The notes beneath the pieces were generated by a model. That model was given only the letters and a program-made list of their open reading frames with translations. It was not told the origin of the DNA and made no database searches. From assembly GCA_035772735.1 (NCBI GenBank), contig JASDFA010000027.1:68020001-68084000 (forward strand): 64,000 nt of DNA. The letters are read 5' to 3'. Made by a program: the position numbers and the translations under genes. Origin of the DNA: Datura wrightii. Lineage: Eukaryota > Streptophyta > Magnoliopsida > Solanales > Solanaceae. This document shows positions 11,843 to 22,295 of this stretch, in pieces; positions within the stretch are counted from its first letter, which is position 1; every line of letters begins with the position of its first letter.

Positions 11843-13180
11843 ATGGCAGACCAGCGACACCCTCCCACAAGTAGAAGGTTGGATACCGCAGCAAGAGAAG
11901 GCACCAGCAGGATGCCTCAGCTTCATTTAGAATCAGCCCAATCTATGGGTGATATAGAGGCATCATCACAGCCTTCTCAGCAGTCCCCATCTCATCAGGA
12001 GTCATTCGGAATGACACCGCCTCCGATAGCTCCTGTACCTATACCGTCCAACTAGGAAGTTCGCAGTGCAGTTGTTATGTTGGGACAAATGATGGCCACT
12101 CAGCGCTAGTCAGTGCCACCTGTAACAGCAGAGCCATCAGGTGGATCTGGCAGTTCGAGGGTAAGGGAATTTTTGGCATGGGGTCCCTCATAGTTCACAG
12201 GGTCGGATCAGGCAGAGGACCCCCAGGATTTCCTAGATCAGATGCAAAGAATATTCCGGGTCATGCATGTGACACCTATAGAATTAGTTGAGTTAGCAGT
12301 ATTCCGATTGCGAGACATAGCTGTATTATGGTACGAGAGCTGGGAAAGGTCTCGAGGGAGAGATGTTGCCCCTCTGACCTAGTCCAGCTTCTCGGAGGCC
12401 TTCCTGGACCATTATTTGCCATGGGAGATCCGGCAGGCCCGGATGGATCAGTTTTTGCACTTGGAGCAGGGGGAAAGGAGTGTATGAGAATATGCCTTAC
12501 AGTTTGACTCCTTATCCCGCTATGCTCCAGCTTTTGTGGAAACTATGCCATCTAGAGTCCACCGGTTTATTATGGGTCTAAACCCAGAATACATTGAGGC
12601 ATGCATGACATCTACATTACGGGAAGATATGGACACTGCCCGGGTGTAGGCCTTTGCCCAGACTATTGAGGGCCTTAGATAGCGGCAACAAGACAGTAGA
12701 CAGACAAATCAGGAGTAGCGTCGTAGGGATAGATCAGATGATATACTGAGGGAGATTCAGAGAGGACCCAGGCCCCGGTTGTCAGACAGGCCCCCTAGAC
12801 CCCCACCTCCACCACAACAGCAGAGGGGTAGATTTATTCGTCGAGGGCAGTCAAAGTCTGGTGGCAATTCTCGAACGGTGGATTCACCTCAGCAGAGGAG
12901 GGTAGAGCAGAGCAGATACACACCCCCACCCTGCCCTATTTACAGCCGACCTCATATCGGAGCTTGTAGATATGGCTCCTCAGGATGTTATATATGCGGG
13001 CAGGAGGGGCACTTGATGAAAGATTGTCCATCCAGGGGGAAAGGTAGCCGAGATAGCCATGACAGGGGATCAATAGGGCCACGAGCTCTAGCAGCCTCGA
13101 CAGGGCGTAGGCCCTCAGGTTCAGCAGGTTGAGGCCGAGGTAGATCAGGAGCCTATAGTTCAGGTACGGGCTCAAGTTGT
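11843..13180 (+). pseudogene. gag: gag of E3, decayed
   Basis: The ATG at 11843 (peptide MADQRHPPTS) aligns with the MSDQQHPTTG start of E12 gag at 50882. The protein has a Ser/Pro/Gln-rich N-terminus, the capsid region (for example the YESWERSRGRD block near 12330), an Arg/Pro-rich basic segment and a zinc knuckle CYICGQEGHLMKDC at 12986-13027. In-frame stops occur at 12053-12055 (TAG where E12 has CAG) and at several later places, all in one frame, so the gene decayed mainly by point mutation. Gag would form the virus-like particle in the cytoplasm. Confidence 0.85.
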
Positions 13181-13189
13181 ACCTATGCA

Positions 13190-14694
13190 TTACCAGGGAG
13201 ACAGGACTCAGAGGCGTTTCCAGATGTGGTAACAGGTATGATGACTATTTGCTCATGCCCTGCTTATGTATTGATTGATCCAGGGTCCACTTTGTCCTAC
13301 GTTACCCCATTTGTGGCTCCAAAGTTTAGTGTTGCACCAGAATTGTTACAACAGCCCTTCTCAGTATCTACACCTATTGGTCACTCCATTATAGCTAGCA
13401 GAATTTATCGAGGGTGTACAGTAGAGGTTGCTGATCGTCTGACTACAGTAGATCTGGTAGAACTAGAGATGATTGATTTTGATACCATTATGGGTATGGA
13501 TTGGTTGGTGCCGTGCTATGCCAACGTAGAGTGTTGGACCAAGACGGTCCGATTCCACTTTCCAGGGGAGGCAGTGCGAGAGTGGAAGGGTAGCACAGCT
13601 ACGACAAAAGGTAGGTTTATTTCCTACCTTCAGGCGAGGAAATTGATAGCTAAGGGATGTATTTACCACCTAGTCAAGGTTCAGGATGTTCGGGTAGAGT
13701 CTCCGACACTCCAGTCTGTTCCAATGGTGAATGAATTCCTTAATGTATTTCCAGATGAGTTACCTGGTATTCCCCCAGAAAGGGAAATAGATTTTGCAAT
13801 CGACTTACTACCAGGCACTCAGCCTATATCAATTCCTCCGTATCGCATGGCTCCTGCTGAACTTAGAGAATTAAAGGAGCAGCTGAAGGATCTGTTAGAT
13901 AAGGGCTTTATCAGGCCAAGTACTTCACCATGGGGTGCGCCAGTTCTATTTGTGAGAAAGTAGGATGGCTTGCTCCGCATTTGTATAGATTACCGGCAGC
14001 TGAATAAAGTTACAATCTAGAATAAGTATCCGCTTCCAAGAATAGATGATTTGTTTGATCAGCTACAAGGGGCCAAATATTTCTCCAAGATTGACTTACG
14101 GTCCGGATATCATCAGGTTCGAGTTCGTGAAAGAGACATTCCTAAAACATCCGCTTCCAAGAATAGATGATTTGTTTGATCAGCTACAAGGGGCCAAATA
14201 TTTCTCCAAGATTGACTTACGGTCCAGATATCATCAGGTTCGAGTTCGTGAAAGAGACATTCCTAAAATGGCCTTCAGGACCCGATATGGCCACTTAGAA
14301 TTCTTAGTTATGTCCTTTGGGTTGACGAATGCCGCAGCAGTATTTATGGACCTAATGAACAGCACCTTCAGACCATACCTGGTCCTGTTTGTGATAGTAT
14401 TTATCGATGATATTCTGGTGTATTCTCGGTCTGAGGCAGACCACCAGGCTCATTTACGGATAGTGCTCCAGATTCTTAGGGACCGCCAGTTATATGTTAA
14501 GTTCTCCAAATGTGAATTCTGGCTGAACTCAGTATCTTTCTTGGGGCATATTGTGTCACATGCTGGTATACAGGTTGACGCGCAGAAGTTAGAAGCAGTC
14601 AAAACATGGCCTAGACCTACCACTCAGACTGAAGTTCGCAGTTTTCTGGGATTAGCGGGATATTACAGAAGATTTGTTGAGGGATTCTCCACAA
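13190..14694 (+). pseudogene. pol: pol of E3: protease and reverse transcriptase; frameshifted and cut off
   Basis: The protease active site LIDPGST is at about 13271-13291, with GMDWLVPCYA downstream. RT motifs follow: the LDKGFIRPS and GAPVLFV blocks to 13963, then FSKIDL, GLTNA and FIDDILVYS near 14400-14432, ending in FLGLAGYYRRFVEGFST. A TAG stops the frame at 13963 where the family has AAG/AAA. A tandem duplication of about 121 bp inside RT (14028-14269) shifts the downstream half into another frame. At about 14694 the sequence switches to E4 on the opposite strand, so RNase H and integrase are absent. Confidence 0.85.
14028..14269 (+). repeat. 121-bp direct tandem duplication inside E3 RT
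   Basis: The block from TCCGCTTCCAAG to GACATTCCTAAAA occurs twice back to back with period 121; the two copies are nearly identical. As 121 is not a multiple of three, the second copy and all downstream RT lie in a shifted frame. The near identity suggests the duplication is recent compared with the point decay. Confidence 0.9.
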
Positions 14695-15052
14695 ACGCAG
14701 GTGCCCATCCGCGGGGCGCCACTTGATCACAACTGGGGATCAGTGATTCCAACCGTAGTTTGGCATTGGCATCGGTGTTTTGCAAGTGCTGAACTGCGTT
14801 CGGTCGGTTTACTTTCCACTTCCACACAGTGCTCTCCTGCATTTGGCCGGCGTTCTGCCGGTGTCATCCGGTGAAACGCATGTCTTCTTCTTCCAGCTCC
14901 ATGCTTTTTGTTCAATTCATTACTTTCTCTATTCATGTTGAATTCCTGCAAAAACTAAAGAGAAAGGGCATAAAATCTTCCTAAATAACATGAAAATCAA
15001 GTAAAAGATCATGTTTAAAAGCCTAATAAGTTGGTAAATTACCAACTCATCA
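14695..15052 (-). repeat. partial 3' LTR of E4 (Athila-like)
   Basis: The minus strand from 15052 reads TGATGAGTTGGTAATTTACC and aligns with the start of the E9 LTR at 31151 (TGATGAGTTGGTAATTTTCC). About 350 bp survive of an LTR that is 1555 bp in E9; the rest is lost at the junction with E3. It holds the family's Cys/Gly-codon-like GCCGGC words near 14850. Confidence 0.8.
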
Positions 15053-16937
15053 AACTCCCAAACTTGAACCATTTCTTGTCCTCAAGCAAGGCAATTCTTC
15101 ACAACTGAATAACTGAATTAAGAATGCCACACCATATGAGTTCACAAGGGACCAATGGGACTACGACAACCCCAAAATCACTCACCAACTCAACCATTTA
15201 TGCAAATGCTTCAAGAGGTAACCACAATCAATTGGCAAGATTCTCAATGGTATTTTATTCATTCAAAACAAGGGCATGGTTGATCAAAGTAAGATCATGT
15301 AGCATCTCAATTCATTGAAAATTCACATTGAAAGTTTTCCTTAAAGATCTATGCACTCTTTTCTCAATTACATATTTTAACACATTAAATCATATTCCCC
15401 AAAAAAGTGATGCCACTCACAACAAGAGAGAATCCCGTTTAATTATCAAGCAATTCACACACAAAGGGGTTAGAGAATAAGACAAATACACTCACTCTAA
15501 AAAAGATAATCTCATGCACACGATTGACCCATAGGCATGCCCTTTGTGTAACTCACCTCTAATATAGAGTTGCCACACTCAAAATCAATTGGAACTTGGG
15601 GATCCTAATGAAGGCTAGGGGTAAAGGTAGGATAAATTTTTAGGTCGAGTGACACGAACCTCCTTAATGCCCATTTTGTCGCCATTTTTTCGTATTCCAT
15701 TTCCTCTTGAGATCACCCCACCTTATTTCTCCATGTTCCACCTCTTCAATTTATATCAATAACCATCCTTATATCTCCTTAGTTTCCATATTTAGCCTCA
15801 TCTTATCAGGGGGTAGCACCTTTCAAGAATTCTTTTTCTTCTGAGGTTTAGAGGTTCTTTTCAACTAACCAATTTGTTCATTTCCTCACAATTTGGTGCT
15901 AACTCACATTGGAACTCACATAATTTTTCCATTTTCTTTTGCACACCCCAACTTAGAGTTTTGCCTCATTTCTCCATGTTCTATTCTCACATTTTCTTTT
16001 GGATGTCAAGCACCATTTTTCATTTCTTCTCACAACTAGCACTAGGGTGGATGAATGCCAAGAGAGGAATTGTACAAGGGTAATAGGCTTGTAATGTGGT
16101 TCTTAAGGGAAAGAGTTAAAGGTTCAACATAGGCTAGAAAAGATGGATGTCCAATGAGGTCATATATGGATAAAGTACCTACCGAAAGAAATCCTAAAAT
16201 CATGTTCTAAGTGTAGCTACATCTAGAATTTTGCCTTGAGTCACACTTAGGGAAAGTTCTAGACAACTATACATGCATAAGAATTAAGCTAAAAGCCTCA
16301 CCACAAAAGGCATCACACTCCAAAGGGTTCACACAATTTTCATAACCATGTCAAGATCACGATTTTAGACAAGATAGAATGTGAATGAAAAAGCCAAACA
16401 AGGAATGTGCAACTCATAATACAAGATTTCTCAAATTTTAAATTCAAAACCCCCTTTTTCCTCAAAATCTCTTTTTAATGCCAAAACCTTTTTGATGGTA
16501 CAACTCAAAAGCAAGTGCAACAACTAACTCAAAAAGGACTCTAAACTCAACATTTTCCCTTAAGAAAGTTGCCGCTCATTCTATCATTGGAAAATACCAC
16601 CTGTTTCGATAATAAAAGAAAAGAAAAGGAAATTGCTTCTTGGGAAAGAAACGTGGTATCAAGAAAACCCTTGGAGTATATTTACTAAGTACTATGAACA
16701 AAGGCAATTATGAAGTCAACAACACAATATTTCATTTAATAGAAGCCCGAAAAGGCCATTCAATCAACTAAGTAAAAATTAGAATTAGCACCAAGGCATA
16801 AGAAATTTAGCCCGACAAGGAAACACAAGTCAAACATAACCAGCAAAAGAAAGACACAACCCACCCCCAAGTAAGAAATTGCATTGTCTCCAATTTACAC
16901 ATGAAGAACAAAGAATGATATGAACTACCTGATGTAG
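15053..16937 (-). other. E4 3' noncoding region with polypurine tract
   Basis: This stretch of 1.9 kb lies between the env-position ORF and the 3' LTR of E4. Next to the LTR, the minus strand has a polypurine tract AAGTTTGGGAGTT (15053-15065) and, at about 15076-15090, a GAGGACAAG box that is also found in similar form before the E11 3' LTR (57776-57793). A conserved noncoding block with TCTTAAGG core is at 16551-16590. I see no coding region here. Confidence 0.65.
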
Positions 16938-18367
16938 CTATTCTTCCTCATCATCATGGTCTTATAGCTTTCATCATTGCCAGCATCCCAAGTTTGCCTT
17001 CTCATCCCCACCTACGACCTCAAATAAATCATCAATGGGGCCCCGAGCTATAGATGGGGCAACCATGGTTGCATCAAGTAAACTCATGTCCGAATCCTCC
17101 GTTGGTGCCCGAATCCTCAATTTTATCACCTCAGCTCAGAGGGATGTGACTTCTCCCTCTACTACATCCACATCAGATCATAGTTTTCTCAAGCTATCGA
17201 ACACATTCTTCATCTCCTTTTTCACTGTCTTGATGATAAGAGCGGGATGATTTTAAGCCAACTTTTGGAGTTGGTTCTCATGAGAATGTGTCATTTCAGC
17301 CAACTTCTGGAGTCCACTTGAGCAGGAAGATGGAGGAGGAGGTGAAAATCCTCTAAATGGTGCCTCTACGAATGCCTGAACCGATGTATCGAGGTGCGGC
17401 ATGTCGAGGTCAGGAGAAATGGGAGTCTCATCTATGCGGTGGAGTCTTCAGGCGTCCCCCATTATTGCATCCCTTTTCTTTTACTCTTGGGTGCATCTCC
17501 ATCCTTCTTCCTCTCAACTGTAGTGTCACCAGTAGCGGAGCTGAGGGATTCATCAGGGAAAAATGTCAACCCCACATTGAGGTATAGGTAGGTGATGAGG
17601 AAAACAAATGGCATTGAAGTTCCTTGCTGTCTGGCCTTACGCTTCATCTGAGTCACCACTATCTCGCCAAAGTTAATGGGCACCCCTGTCATGATCCAAA
17701 AAATAAGTATGATTGCCTCAAGGATCATCCTTTGATCATTTTTTGAAGGCATGATGCAGGTGCAAGCAAATTCGAGCCATAGCTTGGCCTTGAATTTAAT
17801 GTTCTGCCTTGTGATTTCACGGCCTATGGAGGCCCAGAAGTATTAACCATTGGCAATGATGCGATCTATCCAACTGAAATGATCTTCTTTGGTGGCCACT
17901 TTTTCTGCATACTTTGTTCCTAAATCGATTTCATCCTCCTAAAACAGAGCATTCAGAGTTATGTCAACCTCTACACCTCAAACCTTTATTGAGGGGAGGT
18001 ATTGGAACTCCTCAACCTCTCCCTTGTGTTTCATTACCTTTTGTAGTTCCTTATATGATGGGTAGAATTCCGGCACAAGATTGGTGTAGTAGTTTGGGAG
18101 AGGTTTCGCAAACATGTGCCGTTGTCTGTCGTTGAACCACACAATGATATTTGGGAAGTCATTCCCTAGACCCACCAAATTAAAGGATTTTTGAGTCATG
18201 ATTGGCCTCCCTTAACATATGACATAGTGTGCCTTCATGTATGGCACATAATAGATGATGGAATCCCGAGTATTGGTGGGAGCTGAAGTTGCATTAGTTT
18301 TCCCCTTGCCTTTTCCCTTTGAGGTAGCAGGAGCCTTCCCCTTGTCGGCTTTACTAGACGAAGACAT
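16938..18367 (-). pseudogene. env-position ORF of E4 (plant Athila-type extra protein), decayed
   Basis: The ORF starts at the ATG at 18367 (peptide MSSSSKADKGKAP), five bases after a TTGCAG splice acceptor. One frame continues to about 17462 with stops at 18212, 17978 and near 17850. It has a basic Lys/Gly/Ser-rich N-terminus and a globular middle with YYTNLVPEFYPSY and MTGVPINFGEIVV, which resembles the E11 protein at 54784-55982. After a frameshift the C-terminus holds a likely coiled coil (LQKLAEMTHSHENQLQKLA near 17270) and an acidic end DHDDEEE before a TAG at 16938. It resembles the 'putative plant transposon protein' family seen in Athila relatives (my recollection, unsearched). No signal peptide or membrane segment is visible, so it should not be called an envelope protein. 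Confidence 0.6.
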
Positions 18368-18371
18368 GATT

Positions 18372-19187
18372 CTGCAAGACCATGTTAGTGACACCACACA
18401 CCAATTATTTTTTCCATATTTTTTATTTATTTTTATAAACGAAATGTAAAAGCAAGAAGCTGAGTGAAGAAAAATAAACTAAAAGATTGGATGATGAACT
18501 ATGCAAAGGATTAAAGTTAATAACAGGTAGCTCATGTGATGCACTGGCATTTCACATGTATGGACCGATGGTTCACCAATGTGTCACAGGTCTATGGAAG
18601 AAAGCTAGGACAAACAGATTCCACCTTTGCTGAACCTACATTTCGCCGGTCTTAATCTGCAACCCACATGTGAAATATAGGGGAAGGGTAGTGGCCTAAA
18701 GCCTCAAACCCATGCCTGCACCTAAACCTGCATTTCATATCACTGGACCGATGACTCACCGGATAGTGGAAGGCCGAAATAAATTAAGCCAATCCACAAA
18801 AAATCCCACTTAGATTCATGCCTCACTCAACTCACTAAAGCAGCACACAAGAACAAAAATGACAAGTTTTCCTTAAGAAAGACGTCAACCTATCTATCAT
18901 TGGGAAAATCATGCATTTCAAGCACATGGTGTTACTCAGATTTCACCCCAAGAATTATTTTGAGACACACACTCATATAGAATTTCTACAAAAGTTGAGT
19001 ACCCACACCAACATTATGCAATTATCACTTCACCTAACACACCCAAAACAATTAAAATCATTCAACACTTAAAAAGCACAAGATGGGAAATACGGAACAC
19101 AGATAAGAAAATTTTGAAATTAACATGCTTACTTTTGGACTATTATTCTCAAATAACAAGAAAAATAAGAACAACAAACATACATAC
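18372..19187 (-). other. predicted intron in 5' leader of E4 env-position unit
   Basis: On the minus strand a 5' splice site A|GTATGT at 19187 and a 3' splice site TTGCAG ending at 18372 bound an AT-rich segment of 816 bp. The acceptor is five bases before the ORF's ATG. Placement matches the intron predicted in E11, and the donor position relative to the TATA box matches E9 and E11. A copy of the conserved TCTTAAGG block lies inside at 18861-18903. Confidence 0.5.
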
Positions 19188-19324
19188 TGAGTGAGAAGAG
19201 ATAAAAGAAACTAGCTTGAGAACTTGGTGTTTTGATCAATAATGGCTATCCCAAAGATCAGAACTTCTTTTGCTTAGTGAGAATTTAGTGAGAGATGGTG
19301 AAATGAAGAGAATGGTAAAGGTGG

Positions 19325-19332
19325 ATTTTATA
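19325..19332 (-). promoter_or_regulatory. internal TATA box upstream of E4 env-position unit
   Basis: The minus strand reads CTCCTATAAAATCC, matching CACCTATAAAATCC in E9 at 35945-35958. The distance from the TATA start to the predicted splice donor is 145 nt. It lies far from any LTR, so it would be an internal promoter. Confidence 0.5.
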
Positions 19333-19785
19333 GGAGGAAGAGAACGAGGGTGATTGGTTGGTGAGAAGGTGGGTTTAATAGGAATTAAGTGGGGGAAGAT
19401 GGAACGGTGTAATGGTTGCTAGTTGGTTTATGGGTAAGGTTAAAAGGTGGAATAAGAAGTGTTTTTGGGGAGTTAAAAAGAGTTTTGACTGGTTTAGGAG
19501 AACCCTAGGTCATGTCCGTCGATGGGTTTGGCCAACAATTAAAATGAACTGCTAACCTGCACTTGCGGTGGACCTACAACCGTCGGTGAGTACCTGCGCA
19601 TCGCAATTCCAAGCACAGATGACATCTATTCTTGCCCAGTTTACTACTTGTGGGTTGTGATTGACTGGCGTTTCACAGGTCGCCACCTGCATTTCTTAGG
19701 TGAACCGCCAGCGCCGTCCTTTTGCTCTCAGTTTTCTGCATATTTTTTACGCTTAGGCGACGACTTATGCTAGAGCACCTACATT
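19333..19785 (-). other. E4 region upstream of the internal promoter
   Basis: No gene is seen. The minus strand aligns with E9 at about 35400-35940, for example the shared 'gtaaactgggca' words at 19641 and 35607. It is rich in CGCCGG/CCGGCG-type words. The element ends at about 19783-19785, where E5 pol begins. Confidence 0.6.
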
Positions 19786-22043
19786 AAGGATCACCAATTA
19801 TATGCTAAGTTGAGCAAGTGCAAGTTTTGGTTAAATTCCGTAGTATTTTTGGGTCATGTTGTGTCAAGTGAGGGTGTATAAATGGACTCTTAAAAGATGG
19901 AGGCTGTAAGGAACTGGCCCAGACTAGTTAGTCCTTTGGATATCAGGAGTTCTTTGATTTAGCCAGTTACTATTGGAGGTTTGTTGAAGGGTTTTCATAT
20001 ATTGTAGCACCTTTAACTAAGTTGACCTAGAAGAAAGTGAAGTTTTAATGGTTGGAGGCTTGTGAGAAGAGCTTCCAAGAGTTGAAGACTCAACTCACCT
20101 CAGCACCAGTGTTGATCCTACCTGAGGGTACCAATGGGTTTGTGGTATATTGTGACACCTCGAGGAATGGACTTGGTTGTGTACTAACGCAGCACGGTAA
20201 GGTTATAGCCTATGCTTCCAGGCAGTTGAAGGTCCATGAGAAGAACTATCCGACCCATGACCTCAAGTTGGCAGCAGTCGTATTTGCCTTGAAGATTTGG
20301 ATACACTATATGTATGGGGTCTATGTAGATGTGTTTACGGACCACAAAAGCCTATAGTACGTGTGTTCCCAGAATGATTTAAATCTACGCCAAAGGAGGT
20401 GGTTGGAGCTTCATAAAGATTACGATATGAGTGTCCTTTATCATCCGGTCAAGGCTAATGTGGTGGAAGACGCTCATAGAAGGCTCTCTATGGAGAGTGT
20501 GACCTACGTAAATGAGGAAAGAAGAGAGTTAGTGAAGGATGTTCATCGACTTGCATGACTAGGCGTTCGTCTTGTTGACTCGATGGATGGTGGTGTTATT
20601 GTTCAAAATAGATCAGAATCTTCCTTGGTGACCGAGGTCAAAGCTAGACAACATGAGGATTCTATTTTAGTAAAGTTGAAGGAAGCCATTCGGAATAAGA
20701 AGGTGGAGGTCTTCTCCCAAGGGGGAGATGGTGTACTACGATATCAGGGTCATTTATGTGTATAGGGTGTTGATGAGTCGAGGGGGCGGATGTTGCATAA
20801 GGCTCATGGTTCCAGATATTCTATACATCCAGTTGCCACCAAGATGTACCGTGACCTACAGGAAGTCTATTAGTGGAATGGCATAATGAAGGATATAATA
20901 GAGTTTGTGGCTAAGTTTCAGAATTGTCAACAGGTAATGGTTTAGCAGCAACAACCTAGAGGTGTGCTTCAAGAAATTAGCATTCCTACTTGGAAGTGGG
21001 AGGAAATTAATATGAACTTCATTAAGGGGTTGCCTCGTACTCGGTGATAGCATGAAACTATTTGGGTTGTCGCAGATAGGTTGACTAAAGAAACTCATTT
21101 TCTACCGGTCAAAACTATCGATTCAGCGGATTATGCTAAACTGTACATTCGGGAGTTAGTTTAGTTTCATGGAGTACCCTTATCCGTTATATAAGATAGA
21201 GGTACTCAGTACACCTCCCAATTTTAGAGATCTTTTCAAAAGGGACTTGGTACTCAGGTCAAGCTTAGCACAATCACCTACAAACGGATGGTCAGGCTGA
21301 ACAGACCATTCAGACTCTTGAGGACATGTTGAGAGTGTGTGATTGATTTCAAGGGTTGTTGGGATGAGCATTTACATCTCATTGAGTTTAAATATAACAA
21401 CAGTTACCATTCAAGTATTCAGATGGATCTGTTTGAGGCTCTTTATGGGCGGGGATGTAGATCGCCAATTGGTTGGTTCGAAGACAGAAAAGCTGCATTG
21501 ATAGGCCCATATTCAGTTCATAAGGCTTTGGAGAAAGTTCAGCCCATAAGGGAAAGGTTGAAAATAGCGCAGAGTCGCCAAAAGTCCTATGCGGATATGA
21601 GGAGGAGAGAACTTGAGTTTGAAGTTGATGATTGGGTGTTTCTGAAGGTATCTCTCATGAGGTTCACAAAGAAAGGGAAACTCAGTCACCATTATGATGG
21701 CCCGTATGGGATTGTGAGACGGGTTTGCAAGGAAGCATATGAGTTGGAGTTGCCCTAAGAATTGGCTTTAGTAGATCTAGTTTTCCGTGTATCGCTCTTA
21801 AAGAAGTGCATGGGTGATCCAGCTTTTGTTGTCCAGGTGGAAAGCATAGGAGTGAAGAGAAGTCTCAGCTATGAGGAGGTTCTTGTGGAAATAGTTGATC
21901 GTCATGTTCGAAAGCTAAGAAATAAAGAAGTAGCTTCAGTAACAGTTTTAGGGAGGAATACGCAAGTTCAGGGACTTACGTGGAAAGCCAAATCAGATAT
22001 GATGGCTCAATACCCGCATCTATTCCCTCTCGGCTCAGTTTGA
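19786..22043 (+). pseudogene. pol: pol 3' half of E5: RT end, RNase H, integrase, chromodomain
   Basis: A single frame, broken by stops, runs from the RT C-terminus (SKCKFWLNSVVFLGHVVS) through RNase H (about 20050-20500) and integrase (about 20780-21760) to a chromodomain-like tail ending QYPHLFPLGSV at the TGA at 22041-22043. Key residues are lost. The RNase H glutamate in DLELAAV is lysine (codon 20265-20267). The first integrase aspartate of MDFI is asparagine (codon 21015-21017). One zinc-finger cysteine is phenylalanine (AKFQNCQQ, near 20917). The RT N-terminus, protease and gag are missing at the junction with E4. The chromodomain-like tail supports Tekay/Del membership. Confidence 0.85.
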
Positions 22044-22295
22044 TCTTGAGGTATCAGTTTCCTCTCTAGTACTCTATTCAGTTTCATGTTCAGATCATGT
22101 GTTCCAGTTTCATTCATGTTAATGCATGCATGTATGGTTCATGAATTTAGTTCAGCCATGTATTTCAGTTTGGAGTTAGTCACTCCATCAGTTTTCAGCT
22201 CTAAATGTTCAGTATTTGGTATGGCAGTTGCATTTCTCAACTTTTCAGTATGTTTTATCCATATTCGAGAATGAATGTTCCCAAGAGGGAGATAT
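22044..22295 (+). other. E5 spacer and polypurine tract
   Basis: A 250-bp noncoding spacer follows the pol stop and ends in the polypurine tract CCAAGAGGGAGATAT (22281-22295) directly before the LTR. It is rich in 'cagtttcatgttcag'-like repeats; no gene is seen. Confidence 0.75.
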
